Position numbers and translations under genes: made by a program. The notes below the pieces were generated by a model. The model was given only the letters and a program-made list of their open reading frames with translations. It was not told where the DNA came from and searched no databases. A stretch of 64,000 nt of DNA, taken from NCBI RefSeq assembly GCF_900188245.1, contig NZ_FZOK01000004.1:1-64000 (forward strand), read 5' to 3'. Positions within the stretch are counted from its first letter, which is position 1; each line of letters begins with the position of its first letter. Shown here piece after piece: positions 16,589 to 26,753 of this stretch. Source of the stretch: Belliella buryatensis (GTDB lineage: Bacteria > Bacteroidota > Bacteroidia > Cytophagales > Cyclobacteriaceae).

Positions 16589-17452
16589 TTATTTTTTTTG
16601 AAAAACTCGAACATAATCCACTAAATATTCCTTTGGAAATTGAGTAGTAGAGGGATCTCCTCCATTAGAGCCAATGGCTAGGTTTAACAAGATGTAGTGA
16701 GGTTGCTGGAAAGGATTAAAGCCATCGGGATTTATAGTGCTTGTAAGATCCACTTCATTGAGCAATTCATCGTCAAGGTATAAGCGAATATAGTCTTGGG
16801 TCCAATCCATTTTCCACACATGAAATTTTTCCGTCCATTCTGTATCACGTTCTATAAATTTCCTAATTGGAATCTTAGCTTCATCCCAAGCAGCTCGTTT
16901 GTCTGAACTGGCCCAAGCTGCGTTGGCCAAAATGGTACCTTCACCCTTTACTCTATAATATTCCATGACGTCAATCTCACCATTTGCTGGCCACCCCTGG
17001 GATTCACCCAAAGTCCAAATTGCTGGCCACATGCCAATAGCCGTATCTATCTTGGCTCTTAGTTCAATAATTCCATACTGAAAGGATTTCTTTCCCTTAG
17101 TGTTAATGCTTGCGGAACTATATTTGGCAAACTCTTGGTTTTTTCGCCAGTCATGGCTATTTGGATCATAGGCTTCATTTTTAACTTTTTCCCTTTTACC
17201 TTCAAGTATCAAAAGCCCGTCTTTGATATTGGCATTTTCTGGTTGGTAATATTGGAGTTCATTGTTTCTTTTCAGGCCAATTTCGTAAGACCAAAAGTTC
17301 TCGTCTGGTTTGCCGTCTAAAGCAAATTCATCATGCCATACAAGTTTGTAGCCTTCAGGTACCACTAATTCGTTTTCAGAAATTGTATCAGATTGATTAC
17401 ATGAAATACCAATAGCAGCCAGTATAGGAAAGATTAAATTCAACTTGTTCAT
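16589..17452 (-). CDS. GH16 endo-glycanase, lipoprotein
   Basis: The product has 287 residues with a lipobox ending IGISC (C18). The catalytic signature GEIDVMEYY is at 158-166, with E159 as nucleophile and E164 as acid/base, in the beta-bulge form found in laminarinases, endo-galactanases and O-glycanases of GH16. Supporting segments are LVWHDEFALDGKPDE, NELQYYQPENA, GMWPAIWTLGE and the C-terminal LLNLAIGSNGGDP. The motif cannot tell beta-1,3-glucan from beta-1,3-galactan. A galactan is favoured by the GH43 and the gal genes nearby. It is the first gene after susD, but a strong hairpin lies between them. Confidence 0.92.
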   Translation of the reverse strand: MNKLNLIFPILAAIGISCNQSDTISENELVVPEGYKLVWHDEFALDGKPDENFWSYEIGLKRNNELQYYQPENANIKDGLLILEGKREKVKNEAYDPNSHDWRKNQEFAKYSSASINTKGKKSFQYGIIELRAKIDTAIGMWPAIWTLGESQGWPANGEIDVMEYYRVKGEGTILANAAWASSDKRAAWDEAKIPIRKFIERDTEWTEKFHVWKMDWTQDYIRLYLDDELLNEVDLTSTINPDGFNPFQQPHYILLNLAIGSNGGDPSTTQFPKEYLVDYVRVFQKK

Positions 17453-17545
17453 ATGGATTTTGATTCAATGCTTAAATTGACTTTCAATGGATTTAGAATT
17501 CTAATTTTTAATCAATAGAGTCCAACCGCACAGCCATTCCAAATG

Positions 17546-17574
17546 GTGGCAGAGCACTCGTGATGCTCTGCCAC
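17546..17574 (-). terminator. Hairpin between susD and GH16
   Basis: GTGGCAGAGCA at 17546-17556 pairs perfectly with TGCTCTGCCAC at 17564-17574 around a 7-nt loop. It has no T-run, so it is more likely a partial attenuator or a 3' stabiliser that keeps susCD mRNA abundant relative to the enzymes downstream than a full terminator. Confidence 0.6.
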
Positions 17575-17607
17575 TTTATGGATCTAATTGCAAAATATTC
17601 TGTCAGA

Positions 17608-19146
17608 TCAATTCCATACAGGATTTTGAACTAAATTCCTATTCGCATCTAATTCAGGTTGAGGAATAGGGAATACCTCTGATCTTCTACCTCTATATTG
17701 AGGGTTGAAGGGACCTACAGGATCAGCCGCGGCTCTTGCATAAGCTTCTTGCATGGTTCCCCATCTTTTCAGATCAAAGAACCTAAGTGATTCAAAAGCA
17801 AGTTCTACTCTTCTTTCATGCCTTACGATATCAATTAAAGCAGCTTGACTCAAACCCGAACCTTCCACATCTTCTACAATAGGCATACCTGCTCGGATTC
17901 TTACCTGATTGACTAAGTCATAAACCTCACCTAATTGTCCTAATTCAGCTAAAGCCTCAGCTCGCATCAATAAAACATCAGCATATCTAATAAGATAAAA
18001 ATCTTGTCCTCCTGGCTCAAAAACTGGTATTCCTTCTGGCGAAGCTTGATTTCTTGTATATTTTCTTCTACCAAATCTAGTTGGAGTATTTCCATTAAAG
18101 GGTCTATTCAAATCCACAAGAAAGATATCTCCTTGAAAATATATAGATGCGCTTAATCTCGGGTCTCTATTTGCTCTTCTATTTTGAGGATTATAAAGTG
18201 GAGATTCAGATATTGGTAATCCATCTATACAATAATACGCATCTACAAGATTGGGCATTGGAACCTCATCTCCTTTTGGAGCACCTAGAAATGTACCAGA
18301 GAAAGTTTCTGAGTTGTTGGATTGATCCTGAATAAATCTAATTGAAAATACAATTTCATTAGACATTTCACCAGCTTCTGTGAACAATTCTCCGTAATTG
18401 CTATGTAATCCGTAACCCAATCCCATTGCTTCATTTGTGAAATTCACGACTTTTTGATATTCGCTGTTATACAAAGCCCATCTTGCAGCTAAAGATAGAG
18501 CAGCACCCCGAGTAGGATAGCCAAATTGCGAAACTGGATATGAAGGGGGTAGACTAGCTATTGCTTTTGTTAAATCTTCATCAATAGCAAGCTTAATTTC
18601 ACTGTAGGAATTTTTTGGTACATAAGCAGTTTCAAGTGTTTGAACTTCTAGAATTAATGGTGCTTCTTCAAAATAAATAGCCAGATTCATATAAAATAAT
18701 GCTCGTAGGAAATATGCTTGACCTAAGAGTGTAGCTTTTGATTCTTCGCTAATGTTATCAGGTGAAATATTACTGATATTAGTAATTGCTGCGTTTGCCC
18801 TTCCAATCCCAATATAATTAGCAGTCCAAAAGGTATTGAAGAATGGAGTAGCGGGATCTACATTGGCTTCCATAAATATCCCAGGTCCTTCCCATTTGAA
18901 AGCATTGAAAACATTGTCCGACAAGCCATCGTATTGAGGGATTCCAGCATTTCCATTCAAATTTCCACTATATAAGGCTCTACTTTGTAGAGCTGCATAA
19001 ACGCCATTAATACCTAACTGAGCATCTGCTTCTGTCAGCCAGAAGTTACCTTCTGCTAATTGAGTAAGTGAACCTCTATCAAGGAAATCATCCGAACAAG
19101 AAGTAAATGTTAGAATTGCTGAGAGATATATAAATAATTTTTTCAT
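17608..19146 (-). CDS. susD: SusD/RagB-family glycan-binding lipoprotein
   Basis: The protein has 512 residues with a lipobox ending FTSC (C17), so it is anchored on the outer membrane and exposed on the surface. SusD-type landmarks include the N-terminal FLDRGSLTQLAEGNFW, the TPR-like middle with QAYFLRALFYMNLA, LLMRAEALAELGQ, IRAGMP, and the C-terminal ELAFESLRFFDLKRWG. It caps the SusC pore and binds the oligosaccharide. It starts 5 nt after susC. The symbol denotes the family, not starch specificity. Confidence 0.95.
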   Translation of the reverse strand: MKKLFIYLSAILTFTSCSDDFLDRGSLTQLAEGNFWLTEADAQLGINGVYAALQSRALYSGNLNGNAGIPQYDGLSDNVFNAFKWEGPGIFMEANVDPATPFFNTFWTANYIGIGRANAAITNISNISPDNISEESKATLLGQAYFLRALFYMNLAIYFEEAPLILEVQTLETAYVPKNSYSEIKLAIDEDLTKAIASLPPSYPVSQFGYPTRGAALSLAARWALYNSEYQKVVNFTNEAMGLGYGLHSNYGELFTEAGEMSNEIVFSIRFIQDQSNNSETFSGTFLGAPKGDEVPMPNLVDAYYCIDGLPISESPLYNPQNRRANRDPRLSASIYFQGDIFLVDLNRPFNGNTPTRFGRRKYTRNQASPEGIPVFEPGGQDFYLIRYADVLLMRAEALAELGQLGEVYDLVNQVRIRAGMPIVEDVEGSGLSQAALIDIVRHERRVELAFESLRFFDLKRWGTMQEAYARAAADPVGPFNPQYRGRRSEVFPIPQPELDANRNLVQNPVWN

Positions 19147-19151
19147 GATAA

Positions 19152-22100
19152 TTAAAATTTAAGGTTAATACCAGCAGTATATACTTTGTACAGAGGAGTA
19201 GTTCTTTCAGTATTAAGTCCTCTCTGCCTTTCAGGATCAAAGTTTTTGACTTTGGTAAGGGTCAGTAAGTTCTGACCACCGATAAATACCCTAGCTCTTT
19301 GCATTAAAAGCTTCTGCGCTATTGTTTTAGGAAGGTTATAACCTATTTCAATATTTTTCAATCTGAAGAATGACATATCTTCGATGTAGAAAGAAGATAT
19401 CAATTGGTTATTCACACCTCCTAATCTTGGTAGTTCATCAGAAGGATTCTCTGGTGTCCATCTGTCTTGCCAGTATGATAAAGCATTATTTCTTAGATCA
19501 GTCATAGGTAGTTGCCCATTCCCCTGCATCAATCTGTCTACTCTTCCTATTCCTTGGAAGATTGCAGTTATGTCAAAATCTTTATAAGTCAAATTAAGAT
19601 TAGCACCATAAATCCATCTTGGAAAAGGGTTTCCAATAATTGTCCTATCATTTGCATCAATAATTCCGTCACCATTGATATCGGCATATCTAATATCACC
19701 AGGTCTAGTCAGGTTGCTACCAAATTGAACTGGGGCACTATCCACCTCTTCTTGTGATTGAAAAATCCCCACTGCCTGATACCCAAAATACGATTGAAAT
19801 GGCGCACCTATCCTAATGATGTTATTATTAGTTATTGTTTCCTCACCTCCATCACCTAAGTTAGTCACTCGATTATCAGCCATTCTAGTGACATTCCCTC
19901 CGATTTCCATTCTTACAGGTCCAAAGTTTTTTCTGTAATTTACTGCCAATTCGATCCCTTTATTTTCCATACCCGCGGCATTTTGAGCAGCTAGGTTTGT
20001 AACACCGATCGAATTTGGAATAGGGAAGTTTGTATAAAGAATGTCGGAGCTAATTCTTCTAAAATAATCAGCGGTAATATTCAATTTGTTTTGGAAAAGT
20101 GCCATATCCAAACCGAAGTTATATTGCTCAATTCTTTCCCATCTTATTCCTGGATTAGCCAATGCTGTCAATGCAACTGCTGGAACAATGGTATTTTGCC
20201 CAATATGATAATCTAAACCAGTATTGTAAGTTTGCTCAAAGATGTAATTTCCAATTCTATCGTTGCCACTTATCCCCCAGCTACCTCTTACTTTTAAATC
20301 TGAAAATACCTGTGAACCAACTAAGAAACTTTCTCTTCCAATATTCCAACCTGCTGAAACAGATGGAAAGGTTCCGTATCTATTTTCTGGACCAAATTTG
20401 GATGACCCATCTCTTCTTAAGTTAAATTCAAATAGGTATTTCTCTTGGTAGTTATAATTGACTCTACCAAAAAATGACTGCCATGCTTCTTCAGAAGCAC
20501 CACCATTTACAGAGGGATTAATAACTCCACCTCCATTAAACTCTTGAATATTATCAGTAGGAAAGCCCTGAAGAGAACCACCAAATCCATCAGTTTTATC
20601 ATATATCACTGAATGCCCCAACATAAAATTAAAGTTGTGTGCATCATTGAAGGAAGTGTTGTATCTCAGGATATTTTCATTCATTAACCGGTAGTTAAAA
20701 TTTAAATTGTTATTAAGGGTATTTAATAAGTTTTGATTAACAATATTACCGTCCCAATCTCTTATAACCCTCGTAGGAGCGAAATCAGATATGTTTGCAA
20801 AATTCAAAATTAAGCTACCGCTTGTTTCAAAAACTAATCCATCCTTGATTTTAGCTTGTAAGCCTAATCTTTCACTTAAATTGATATTATCGTTTTCATG
20901 ATCTCCTCTAAAACCTGTTTCCAGAACATGGTTAATCGGAAAGGAGTTATTTGGATTTAAATATGCACCATCAACAAAACCTAACTCACCATTGGGGTAG
21001 CGAACTGGAATCGTCGGAGCAGATCTCTGAAATTGGTTGATGATACCAGTTTCTCCAGTAATTGCTCCTGGACCGCCTGTGGGTCCTCTAAATTTCGACC
21101 AATAGGCATTGGTTACATTAGATATTGTCAGCCAATCATTTGGGGTAGCAGTAAGATTGATACCCAAAGTATATCTCTCATTTTGAAATTTACCTCGCAC
21201 CACTGCTTCCTGGTTTAAATAACCAACAGAAACTCTATAGGTTGTTCTTTCTGTTCCTCCTGAAAATCCTAAATAATGATTTTGTATAGGAGCATCTCTC
21301 AATGCAACTTGAGCCCAATTCGTATTCGCATACATATTTGGCATAGTTCCATTTCTAATCGCATCAATCGCCTCCTCGGAATATCTAATCTGGGCGCTTG
21401 GACCGTCAACATTTAAATCCCTTTCATTTCTCAATTGGGCATATTGTACACCATCGAGGTATTCAGGCACTACTGTTACTCTTTGAAAGCCAATGAAATT
21501 GTTATAATCAACTGAAAACTTGCCTTTTTGACCCTTCTTAGTGGTAACTACAATGACACCATTGGCACCTCTGGCACCATAAATAGCAGCAGCCGAGGCA
21601 TCTTTCAATACCGAAATACTTTCAATATCTGATGGAGCTAAATTGTTGAATTCTCTTAGTCCTTCATACTGAATATTATCAATCACCACAAGAGGGTTTG
21701 TCCCTCCAAATGATCCCTGTCCCCTAATAATAATACCAGATTGATCACTGCCAGGAAGACCACTCGCTTGCGTCAGTTGTACTCCAGCAAATCTTCCATA
21801 CATCAATTGACCAGAATTTGTTACTGGCTGATTGACTGCATCGTCAAATCTAACAGTTTCGACAGAGCCAGTTAGATTAAGCTTCTTTTGCTCTCCATAC
21901 CCTACCACCACAAACTCTTGCATCAATTCCTCTGATTCAGCAAGAGTGATATTAATAGAAGATTGATTACCTACTGCTTTTTCTTGTGTGGTGTAGCCGA
22001 TGAAGCTGAACACCAAGATTGATTCCGATGAAGGAACCTCAATAGAAAACCGACCATCGATATCGGTTACGGTACCACGCGCTGTTCCTTTTAATGTTAC

Positions 22101-22286
22101 AGCTACTCCAGGCATTCCATCACTATCTGATTGTGATATTACCTGTCCTGTGACTTGTCTACTTTGTTGAAATGCTTCGGCCTGATAGATCGTAATAAAA
22201 AGTACTAGGGTAAGTAAGCTAATGCTTTTACGCCAGCAAGACGAAAGGTACCTATCAAGTCGATTCTTAGTAAATAATGAATCCAT
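19152..22286 (-). CDS. susC: SusC/RagA-family TonB-dependent outer membrane transporter
   Basis: The product has 1,044 residues with a signal peptide near LFITIYQAEA. A carboxypeptidase-D-like regulatory domain follows at about 43-118 (VTGQVISQSDSDGMPGVAVT). Next come the TonB-box region EEFVVVGYGEQKK-type segment (here MQEFVVVGYGEQKK), a plug with NPLVVIDN and SVLKDASAAAIYGARGANG, and a long beta-barrel ending in the aromatic-rich LYKVYTAGINLKF. It imports oligosaccharides in the PUL using energy from the Ton system; an ExbBD-TonB-like set is encoded near 52-54 kb but need not serve it. It is the first gene of the minus-strand operon. Confidence 0.96.
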   Translation of the reverse strand: MDSLFTKNRLDRYLSSCWRKSISLLTLVLFITIYQAEAFQQSRQVTGQVISQSDSDGMPGVAVTLKGTARGTVTDIDGRFSIEVPSSESILVFSFIGYTTQEKAVGNQSSINITLAESEELMQEFVVVGYGEQKKLNLTGSVETVRFDDAVNQPVTNSGQLMYGRFAGVQLTQASGLPGSDQSGIIIRGQGSFGGTNPLVVIDNIQYEGLREFNNLAPSDIESISVLKDASAAAIYGARGANGVIVVTTKKGQKGKFSVDYNNFIGFQRVTVVPEYLDGVQYAQLRNERDLNVDGPSAQIRYSEEAIDAIRNGTMPNMYANTNWAQVALRDAPIQNHYLGFSGGTERTTYRVSVGYLNQEAVVRGKFQNERYTLGINLTATPNDWLTISNVTNAYWSKFRGPTGGPGAITGETGIINQFQRSAPTIPVRYPNGELGFVDGAYLNPNNSFPINHVLETGFRGDHENDNINLSERLGLQAKIKDGLVFETSGSLILNFANISDFAPTRVIRDWDGNIVNQNLLNTLNNNLNFNYRLMNENILRYNTSFNDAHNFNFMLGHSVIYDKTDGFGGSLQGFPTDNIQEFNGGGVINPSVNGGASEEAWQSFFGRVNYNYQEKYLFEFNLRRDGSSKFGPENRYGTFPSVSAGWNIGRESFLVGSQVFSDLKVRGSWGISGNDRIGNYIFEQTYNTGLDYHIGQNTIVPAVALTALANPGIRWERIEQYNFGLDMALFQNKLNITADYFRRISSDILYTNFPIPNSIGVTNLAAQNAAGMENKGIELAVNYRKNFGPVRMEIGGNVTRMADNRVTNLGDGGEETITNNNIIRIGAPFQSYFGYQAVGIFQSQEEVDSAPVQFGSNLTRPGDIRYADINGDGIIDANDRTIIGNPFPRWIYGANLNLTYKDFDITAIFQGIGRVDRLMQGNGQLPMTDLRNNALSYWQDRWTPENPSDELPRLGGVNNQLISSFYIEDMSFFRLKNIEIGYNLPKTIAQKLLMQRARVFIGGQNLLTLTKVKNFDPERQRGLNTERTTPLYKVYTAGINLKF

Positions 22287-22411
22287 AAATAGTGTGTTTT
22301 GGTTTATTGTTGTTTTTGAGAAATTAATTATTTCTCTTCCAAAGTTGATTTTAATAATTTATATAATATGGTATCAATCAATCATATCAAGGGGCAAATC
22401 AATCAATATAA

Positions 22412-22438
22412 AAAAAACACCCCAAAGAGGTGTTTTTT
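22412..22438. terminator. Terminator between susC and the hybrid regulator
   Basis: AAAAAACACC and GGTGTTTTTT pair around CCAAAGA, with A and T runs on both sides. It ends the regulator transcript, whose stop is at 22460, before susC. It could also work in reverse. Confidence 0.8.
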
Positions 22439-22459
22439 CAATCTTTTCAACCCTATAAT

Positions 22460-25400
22460 TTATTTTATGCCTTGTAATATTTTGTTTTTGTATTCAGATG
22501 GCAAACAACCAAACTGAGATTCAAATGATTTTTTGAAATACTTATAGTCATTAAAGCCAGATTCATGCGCTACTTGGCTCAACTTCATATCGGTTTGTAA
22601 AATCAATTGTGCTGCAGCTTTGAGTTTGATTGAGCGAATGAAACCTGTCAAGGACATTCCAGTCAATGACTTGATTTTTCTAAACAAGGTACTTTGACTC
22701 ATAAAAAGCTCATTGACCATCATCTCTATTCCAAATGCATTATTTTGAAGATTATCATTGACCAATCGAATTGCTTTTTCTATAAAATCAGTATCGATAT
22801 TGGATTCATGGACTTCTTGTGTATCTGGCTCAAATCTTACCTTGTTGAAAAAATACTCTCTTAGCTTTTTTCTATTTTCAAGGATATTTGCAATTTTTGT
22901 TTTGACAATTCCTGGGTTAAAGGGTTTGGTAATGTAATCCTCGGCACCTGTCTGTAACCCTTCCAATTCATAATCCAAAGAGGTCCTTGCTGTCAAAAGA
23001 ATTACAGGGATATGAGAAGTACTGATTTGACTTTTTAATTCTTGACATAAAGTAATCCCATCCATATTAGGCATCATTACATCTGAAATCACCAAATCTG
23101 GTAACTCTCGGTGAATGAGCTTTAAGGCTTGTGCTCCATCTTCTGATTCCAAGATATGATAGTCCTCTTTAAGAAGTTCTTTAAGGTATGCCCTTATGTC
23201 TTCATTGTCATCAGCAACCAAAACAGTGAACAATTTCCCATCTTCCTCTATTGTTTCTTCTTCAAATACTTCAGATGAAAGGTTTTCATGGAGCCCTAGC
23301 GATTGTATATTTTTTTCTATCAGATTCATATCCACAAAAAATTCATCCGTTTTATTTAGAGGTAAGCAAATTGTAAAAGTAGTTCCTGAATTGAGTAAGC
23401 TATCTACTTTAATTTGTCCCCCATGTAGGTCAACGATATTTTTAGAGAAAGCCAGCCCAATACCACTGCCTGCTATTTTTTCTGAATCTGTTTGATGGAC
23501 TTGAAAAAATCTATTGAAGATTTTCTCTTTGTTTTCTTCTGACAATCCTATTCCTGTATCCTTGACCATCAATTGAATCTGATTATCAAAAACTTCAATT
23601 TCCAATCTCACTATACCCTTGTCTTTGGTATATTTAAAGGCATTAGATAATAAGTTATTGATAACAATCTCCATCTGATCTCGGTCAAAATTCATTTTAA
23701 AACTATCGACATTGCTATCAAAATGGTAACTGATTTTCTTTTTGGCTGCAATACTTTTGAAATTCATAAAAACCTCTTTAGAAAATTCTATGAAATCTGA
23801 ATTTGTGATTTTGAGTTTTAAAAGTCCATGCTCTGATTTTCTGAAATCCAGTAATTGATTGATCAGATTGAGCATTCTCTTAGAGTTATTCTCAACCAAT
23901 ATCAATTTTTCTTTTACAGCTTCATCAAGTTTGTAAGACTCTATTAATTCAATCACCGGGCTTAAAATGAGCGTAAGTGGTGTTCTGAATTCATGAGAAA
24001 TATTGGTGAAGAAGGTAATTTTAGCTTCATTAAGTTCATGTTCCTTTTCCTTCTCTATTTGAATAATGCGTAATTCAGCTTTAAGTCTAGCTTGTCGACT
24101 CGAATAATGTCTCACCAAAATCAAAATACCCACGATAAGAAAAGCATAGATCAAAAAGGCCCACCAAGAATACCAAGGCGGGGTGTCAATAATTATTTCT
24201 AATTTTTTTGATTCAGACCAGTCCTGATTGTTTCTACTTGCCCTGACTAACAACTCATATTTACCTGATCTTAAACCTGTGAAGTTGATTTCATTCTTTA
24301 CGCCCAAATTGATCCAATCATTTTGCAAACCAATCAATTTGTAGGCGTAGGTGATGTTATCCGGGCCAAAAAAATCATTAGCTGTAAAACTCAAAGAAAG
24401 GTGGTTTTGCGCATATCCTAGATTGATACGATTTGTTTTTTGAATTACTTGTGAAAGAACTACCTGACCATCTACCTCCTCTCCTACTTCTAGGTGTTTG
24501 TTATTAACAATTAGTTTAGTGAATACTATCTCTGGTATATTAAATTCATCTGGTATTTCATATGGGTCGAAAGTGATGATACCATTAGATCCTCCAAAAT
24601 ACATCATCCCATCTGAATCTTGAAGTGAAGAGGAAATATGAAAAGAATTGATCATCACTCCATCTTCTCTGTCATAGTTGATAAAATTCTTTAGGTCTTT
24701 TTGATATTTGGTAATTGTAGTGGTCGTACTAAGCCATAGATTTCCATATCTGTCTTCTTCAATGGCACAGATAAAGTCATTGATCAGTCCTTTGTCCTTA
24801 TCGAAAAAAGCCTCTAACTTCAAGTTATAGTCTTTATAGCTAAGAATACTCAAACCAGTTGGAGTTCCGAGATAAATCTTGTCATCACTTATATGTATAT
24901 CATTGATTATGATACTAGTTGCTCTTTGACTGATTAGCGATTGTTGATTGTAGAATTTATCATTCTCTTCATCATATAGATTGAGACCTGCATAGGTAGC
25001 TAGCCAAATATTTCCTTTGTCATCCTCCTTTACATGGCTAATTCTATTGTTATCTAAAGTTCGTTGATTTTCTGTTTCTGAATAAATTTTCAGATTTTTA
25101 AGCTCAGGATCTGCCTGATAATCTGTCATTTTTAAACCCCTCTCTTGAGTTCCGAGCCAAAGTCTGTTTTTAGAATCCAAAAGAATTGATGTCACTTTTT
25201 CAATGGGAATATATCTTTTTGCAGAAGAAAAATCATTGTTTTTGATGATATAAAGTCCAAATGCAGTACCAATAAATAATGTGTTTCCATGTTCATAAAA
25301 TGTATTGATCTTTGCTGAGATGATATTTGAAATTTTTTTGAAATCGCCTGACTTATCTTGAACATATAGACCATCAGTGAGAGAGCCTTTGTACAGTTTC

Positions 25401-26488
25401 CCTAACCGATCCTTGAACATAGAGACTATATTTTGATCAATTCTATCGTAGTTAGCATTAGCTTTGAGTAACTTAAATCCTTTGTTTGGATATAAAATCA
25501 AGACACCTCCATGCGAAGTCCCCATCCAAGCAATACCGTTTTTATCAATATCAATATCCAGAATAATTGAATAATTGATATTATCAAAATTACCTCCTTG
25601 AGGATTAGTATTGATTCTATCAAAATGATTTACATCAGAATTACTGATATACAAGCCATCACCCCAGCTCCCAAGCCAAAGTCTGTTTTGATGATCCAAA
25701 GCCATTGCTTTTACATAGCGGGCATTGAAGTTGACTGGATGCTGTTCGATTTCCTGGGTTTCATAATCAAAACTTTCTAAAAATACTTGATCACTGCGAG
25801 TACCTACCATCCAGATTTTATCCCGCTCTTTGTCCTCAATCAGGTTATACATCAAGTTTTTTGTATTGAAGGTCAAAAGCCGGCCTTCTGATGGATCATA
25901 TTTATGAAGTCTAGAGTTACCCACATACCACATATTATCATACTGATCTCTAATGATTGAATAGATTGGCAAGGTAGCTGGGTAGTGAGTAATCAATTTC
26001 TCTTCAATTGGATCAAAAACGAAGACGCCATTTCCCCAAGTTCCTATCCACATCATACCATCTTTGGCTTGATTGATTGTGATGACGCGTAATCTTTTGT
26101 TAGGGATACTTGAAAAAATGTGATTGAGACTTCTGAGTTTATTTGTATTTGCATCTAGCACAGCAACCCCACCTTCTTTGGTTCCAATCCAAATATTATT
26201 CTCTGAATCTTTGAAAAGGGTTTCTATATTTTCGTTTTCTAATTCAGGAAAATCATTACCTGGACGAATGCTGGTAAAGTTGTACCCATCATATTTAGAA
26301 ACTCCCCCTTCAGTTGCAAAATATTTGATATTATCATCATCACTTACTGTCTTGGTAACAAAATTGCTTAACAGCCCTTTTCTTACATCAATAAAGTCAA
26401 TAGAAAATTCTTCACTTCTAGTTTGTCCGAAAGCAGAAATGCCCCCCAGCAAAACGAGTAACATCAATTGGATAAACTTCTTAATCAT
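22460..26488 (-). CDS. Hybrid two-component system regulator (HTCS) of the PUL
   Basis: The 1,342-residue protein fuses sensor, kinase and regulator. A signal peptide ends near ISAFGQ. Two-bladed sets of Reg_prop repeats (for example NIWIGTKEGGVAVLD and MMWIGTWGNGVFVFD) form the periplasmic sensor to about 690. A Y_Y_Y domain follows, then a transmembrane helix (WWAFLIYAFLIVGILILV). The histidine kinase has H832 in NISHEFRTPL and an ATP-binding domain with DTGIGL. The receiver has D1136 in VISDVMMPN. The C-terminal AraC-type helix-turn-helix lies at about 1235-1340. HTCS proteins bind a glycan breakdown product in the periplasm and switch on the adjacent PUL. It is divergent from the sulfatase at 26754. 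Confidence 0.95.
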   Translation of the reverse strand: MIKKFIQLMLLVLLGGISAFGQTRSEEFSIDFIDVRKGLLSNFVTKTVSDDDNIKYFATEGGVSKYDGYNFTSIRPGNDFPELENENIETLFKDSENNIWIGTKEGGVAVLDANTNKLRSLNHIFSSIPNKRLRVITINQAKDGMMWIGTWGNGVFVFDPIEEKLITHYPATLPIYSIIRDQYDNMWYVGNSRLHKYDPSEGRLLTFNTKNLMYNLIEDKERDKIWMVGTRSDQVFLESFDYETQEIEQHPVNFNARYVKAMALDHQNRLWLGSWGDGLYISNSDVNHFDRINTNPQGGNFDNINYSIILDIDIDKNGIAWMGTSHGGVLILYPNKGFKLLKANANYDRIDQNIVSMFKDRLGKLYKGSLTDGLYVQDKSGDFKKISNIISAKINTFYEHGNTLFIGTAFGLYIIKNNDFSSAKRYIPIEKVTSILLDSKNRLWLGTQERGLKMTDYQADPELKNLKIYSETENQRTLDNNRISHVKEDDKGNIWLATYAGLNLYDEENDKFYNQQSLISQRATSIIINDIHISDDKIYLGTPTGLSILSYKDYNLKLEAFFDKDKGLINDFICAIEEDRYGNLWLSTTTTITKYQKDLKNFINYDREDGVMINSFHISSSLQDSDGMMYFGGSNGIITFDPYEIPDEFNIPEIVFTKLIVNNKHLEVGEEVDGQVVLSQVIQKTNRINLGYAQNHLSLSFTANDFFGPDNITYAYKLIGLQNDWINLGVKNEINFTGLRSGKYELLVRASRNNQDWSESKKLEIIIDTPPWYSWWAFLIYAFLIVGILILVRHYSSRQARLKAELRIIQIEKEKEHELNEAKITFFTNISHEFRTPLTLILSPVIELIESYKLDEAVKEKLILVENNSKRMLNLINQLLDFRKSEHGLLKLKITNSDFIEFSKEVFMNFKSIAAKKKISYHFDSNVDSFKMNFDRDQMEIVINNLLSNAFKYTKDKGIVRLEIEVFDNQIQLMVKDTGIGLSEENKEKIFNRFFQVHQTDSEKIAGSGIGLAFSKNIVDLHGGQIKVDSLLNSGTTFTICLPLNKTDEFFVDMNLIEKNIQSLGLHENLSSEVFEEETIEEDGKLFTVLVADDNEDIRAYLKELLKEDYHILESEDGAQALKLIHRELPDLVISDVMMPNMDGITLCQELKSQISTSHIPVILLTARTSLDYELEGLQTGAEDYITKPFNPGIVKTKIANILENRKKLREYFFNKVRFEPDTQEVHESNIDTDFIEKAIRLVNDNLQNNAFGIEMMVNELFMSQSTLFRKIKSLTGMSLTGFIRSIKLKAAAQLILQTDMKLSQVAHESGFNDYKYFKKSFESQFGCLPSEYKNKILQGIK

Positions 26489-26552
26489 TGGTACTTTGGG
26501 TCAATTGTATGAAAATATAATAGTTTTTTTCAACAACTAGTCTATTTCCTTG

Positions 26553-26589
26553 GGCTATCCTTAATTCAACATAAATTAAGAGTATAGCC
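26553..26589. promoter_or_regulatory. Inverted repeat in the HTCS/sulfatase divergent region
   Basis: GGCTATCCTTAATT at 26553-26566 faces AATTAAGAGTATAGCC at 26574-26589 with a few mismatches. The 265-nt region between the two starts carries no gene. The repeat is a possible operator for the AraC domain of the HTCS or a hairpin in one of the leaders. Confidence 0.35.
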
Positions 26590-26753
26590 AATTCAAACTT
26601 TACACTGAGCAATTTAATGCTTCTCTAAATGATCCATATGGTGTAATCGGTCAAGCGCAGGGCTTATTCAGGCAATAGGAAAGTATCGAAGGAACATTGG
26701 TTGGAATCTACCTTTTTTCAGATTAAACTTGATTAAGAATAATCCTATGTATC

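Noticed and set aside
5063-17452. Reading the locus simply as a laminarin PUL because of GH16 and GH128
   Set aside because: Four sulfatases, the FGE, the GH43 galactanase type and galM-galT do not fit unsulfated beta-1,3-glucan. Kept only as an alternative.
20162-20425. Plus-strand frame opposite susC
   Set aside because: It lies fully within the confirmed SusC coding region and has odd, low-complexity residue content, so it is a shadow of that gene.
22222-22458. Plus-strand 78-codon frame at the susC start
   Set aside because: It overlaps the signal peptide of susC and a terminator and has no family match.
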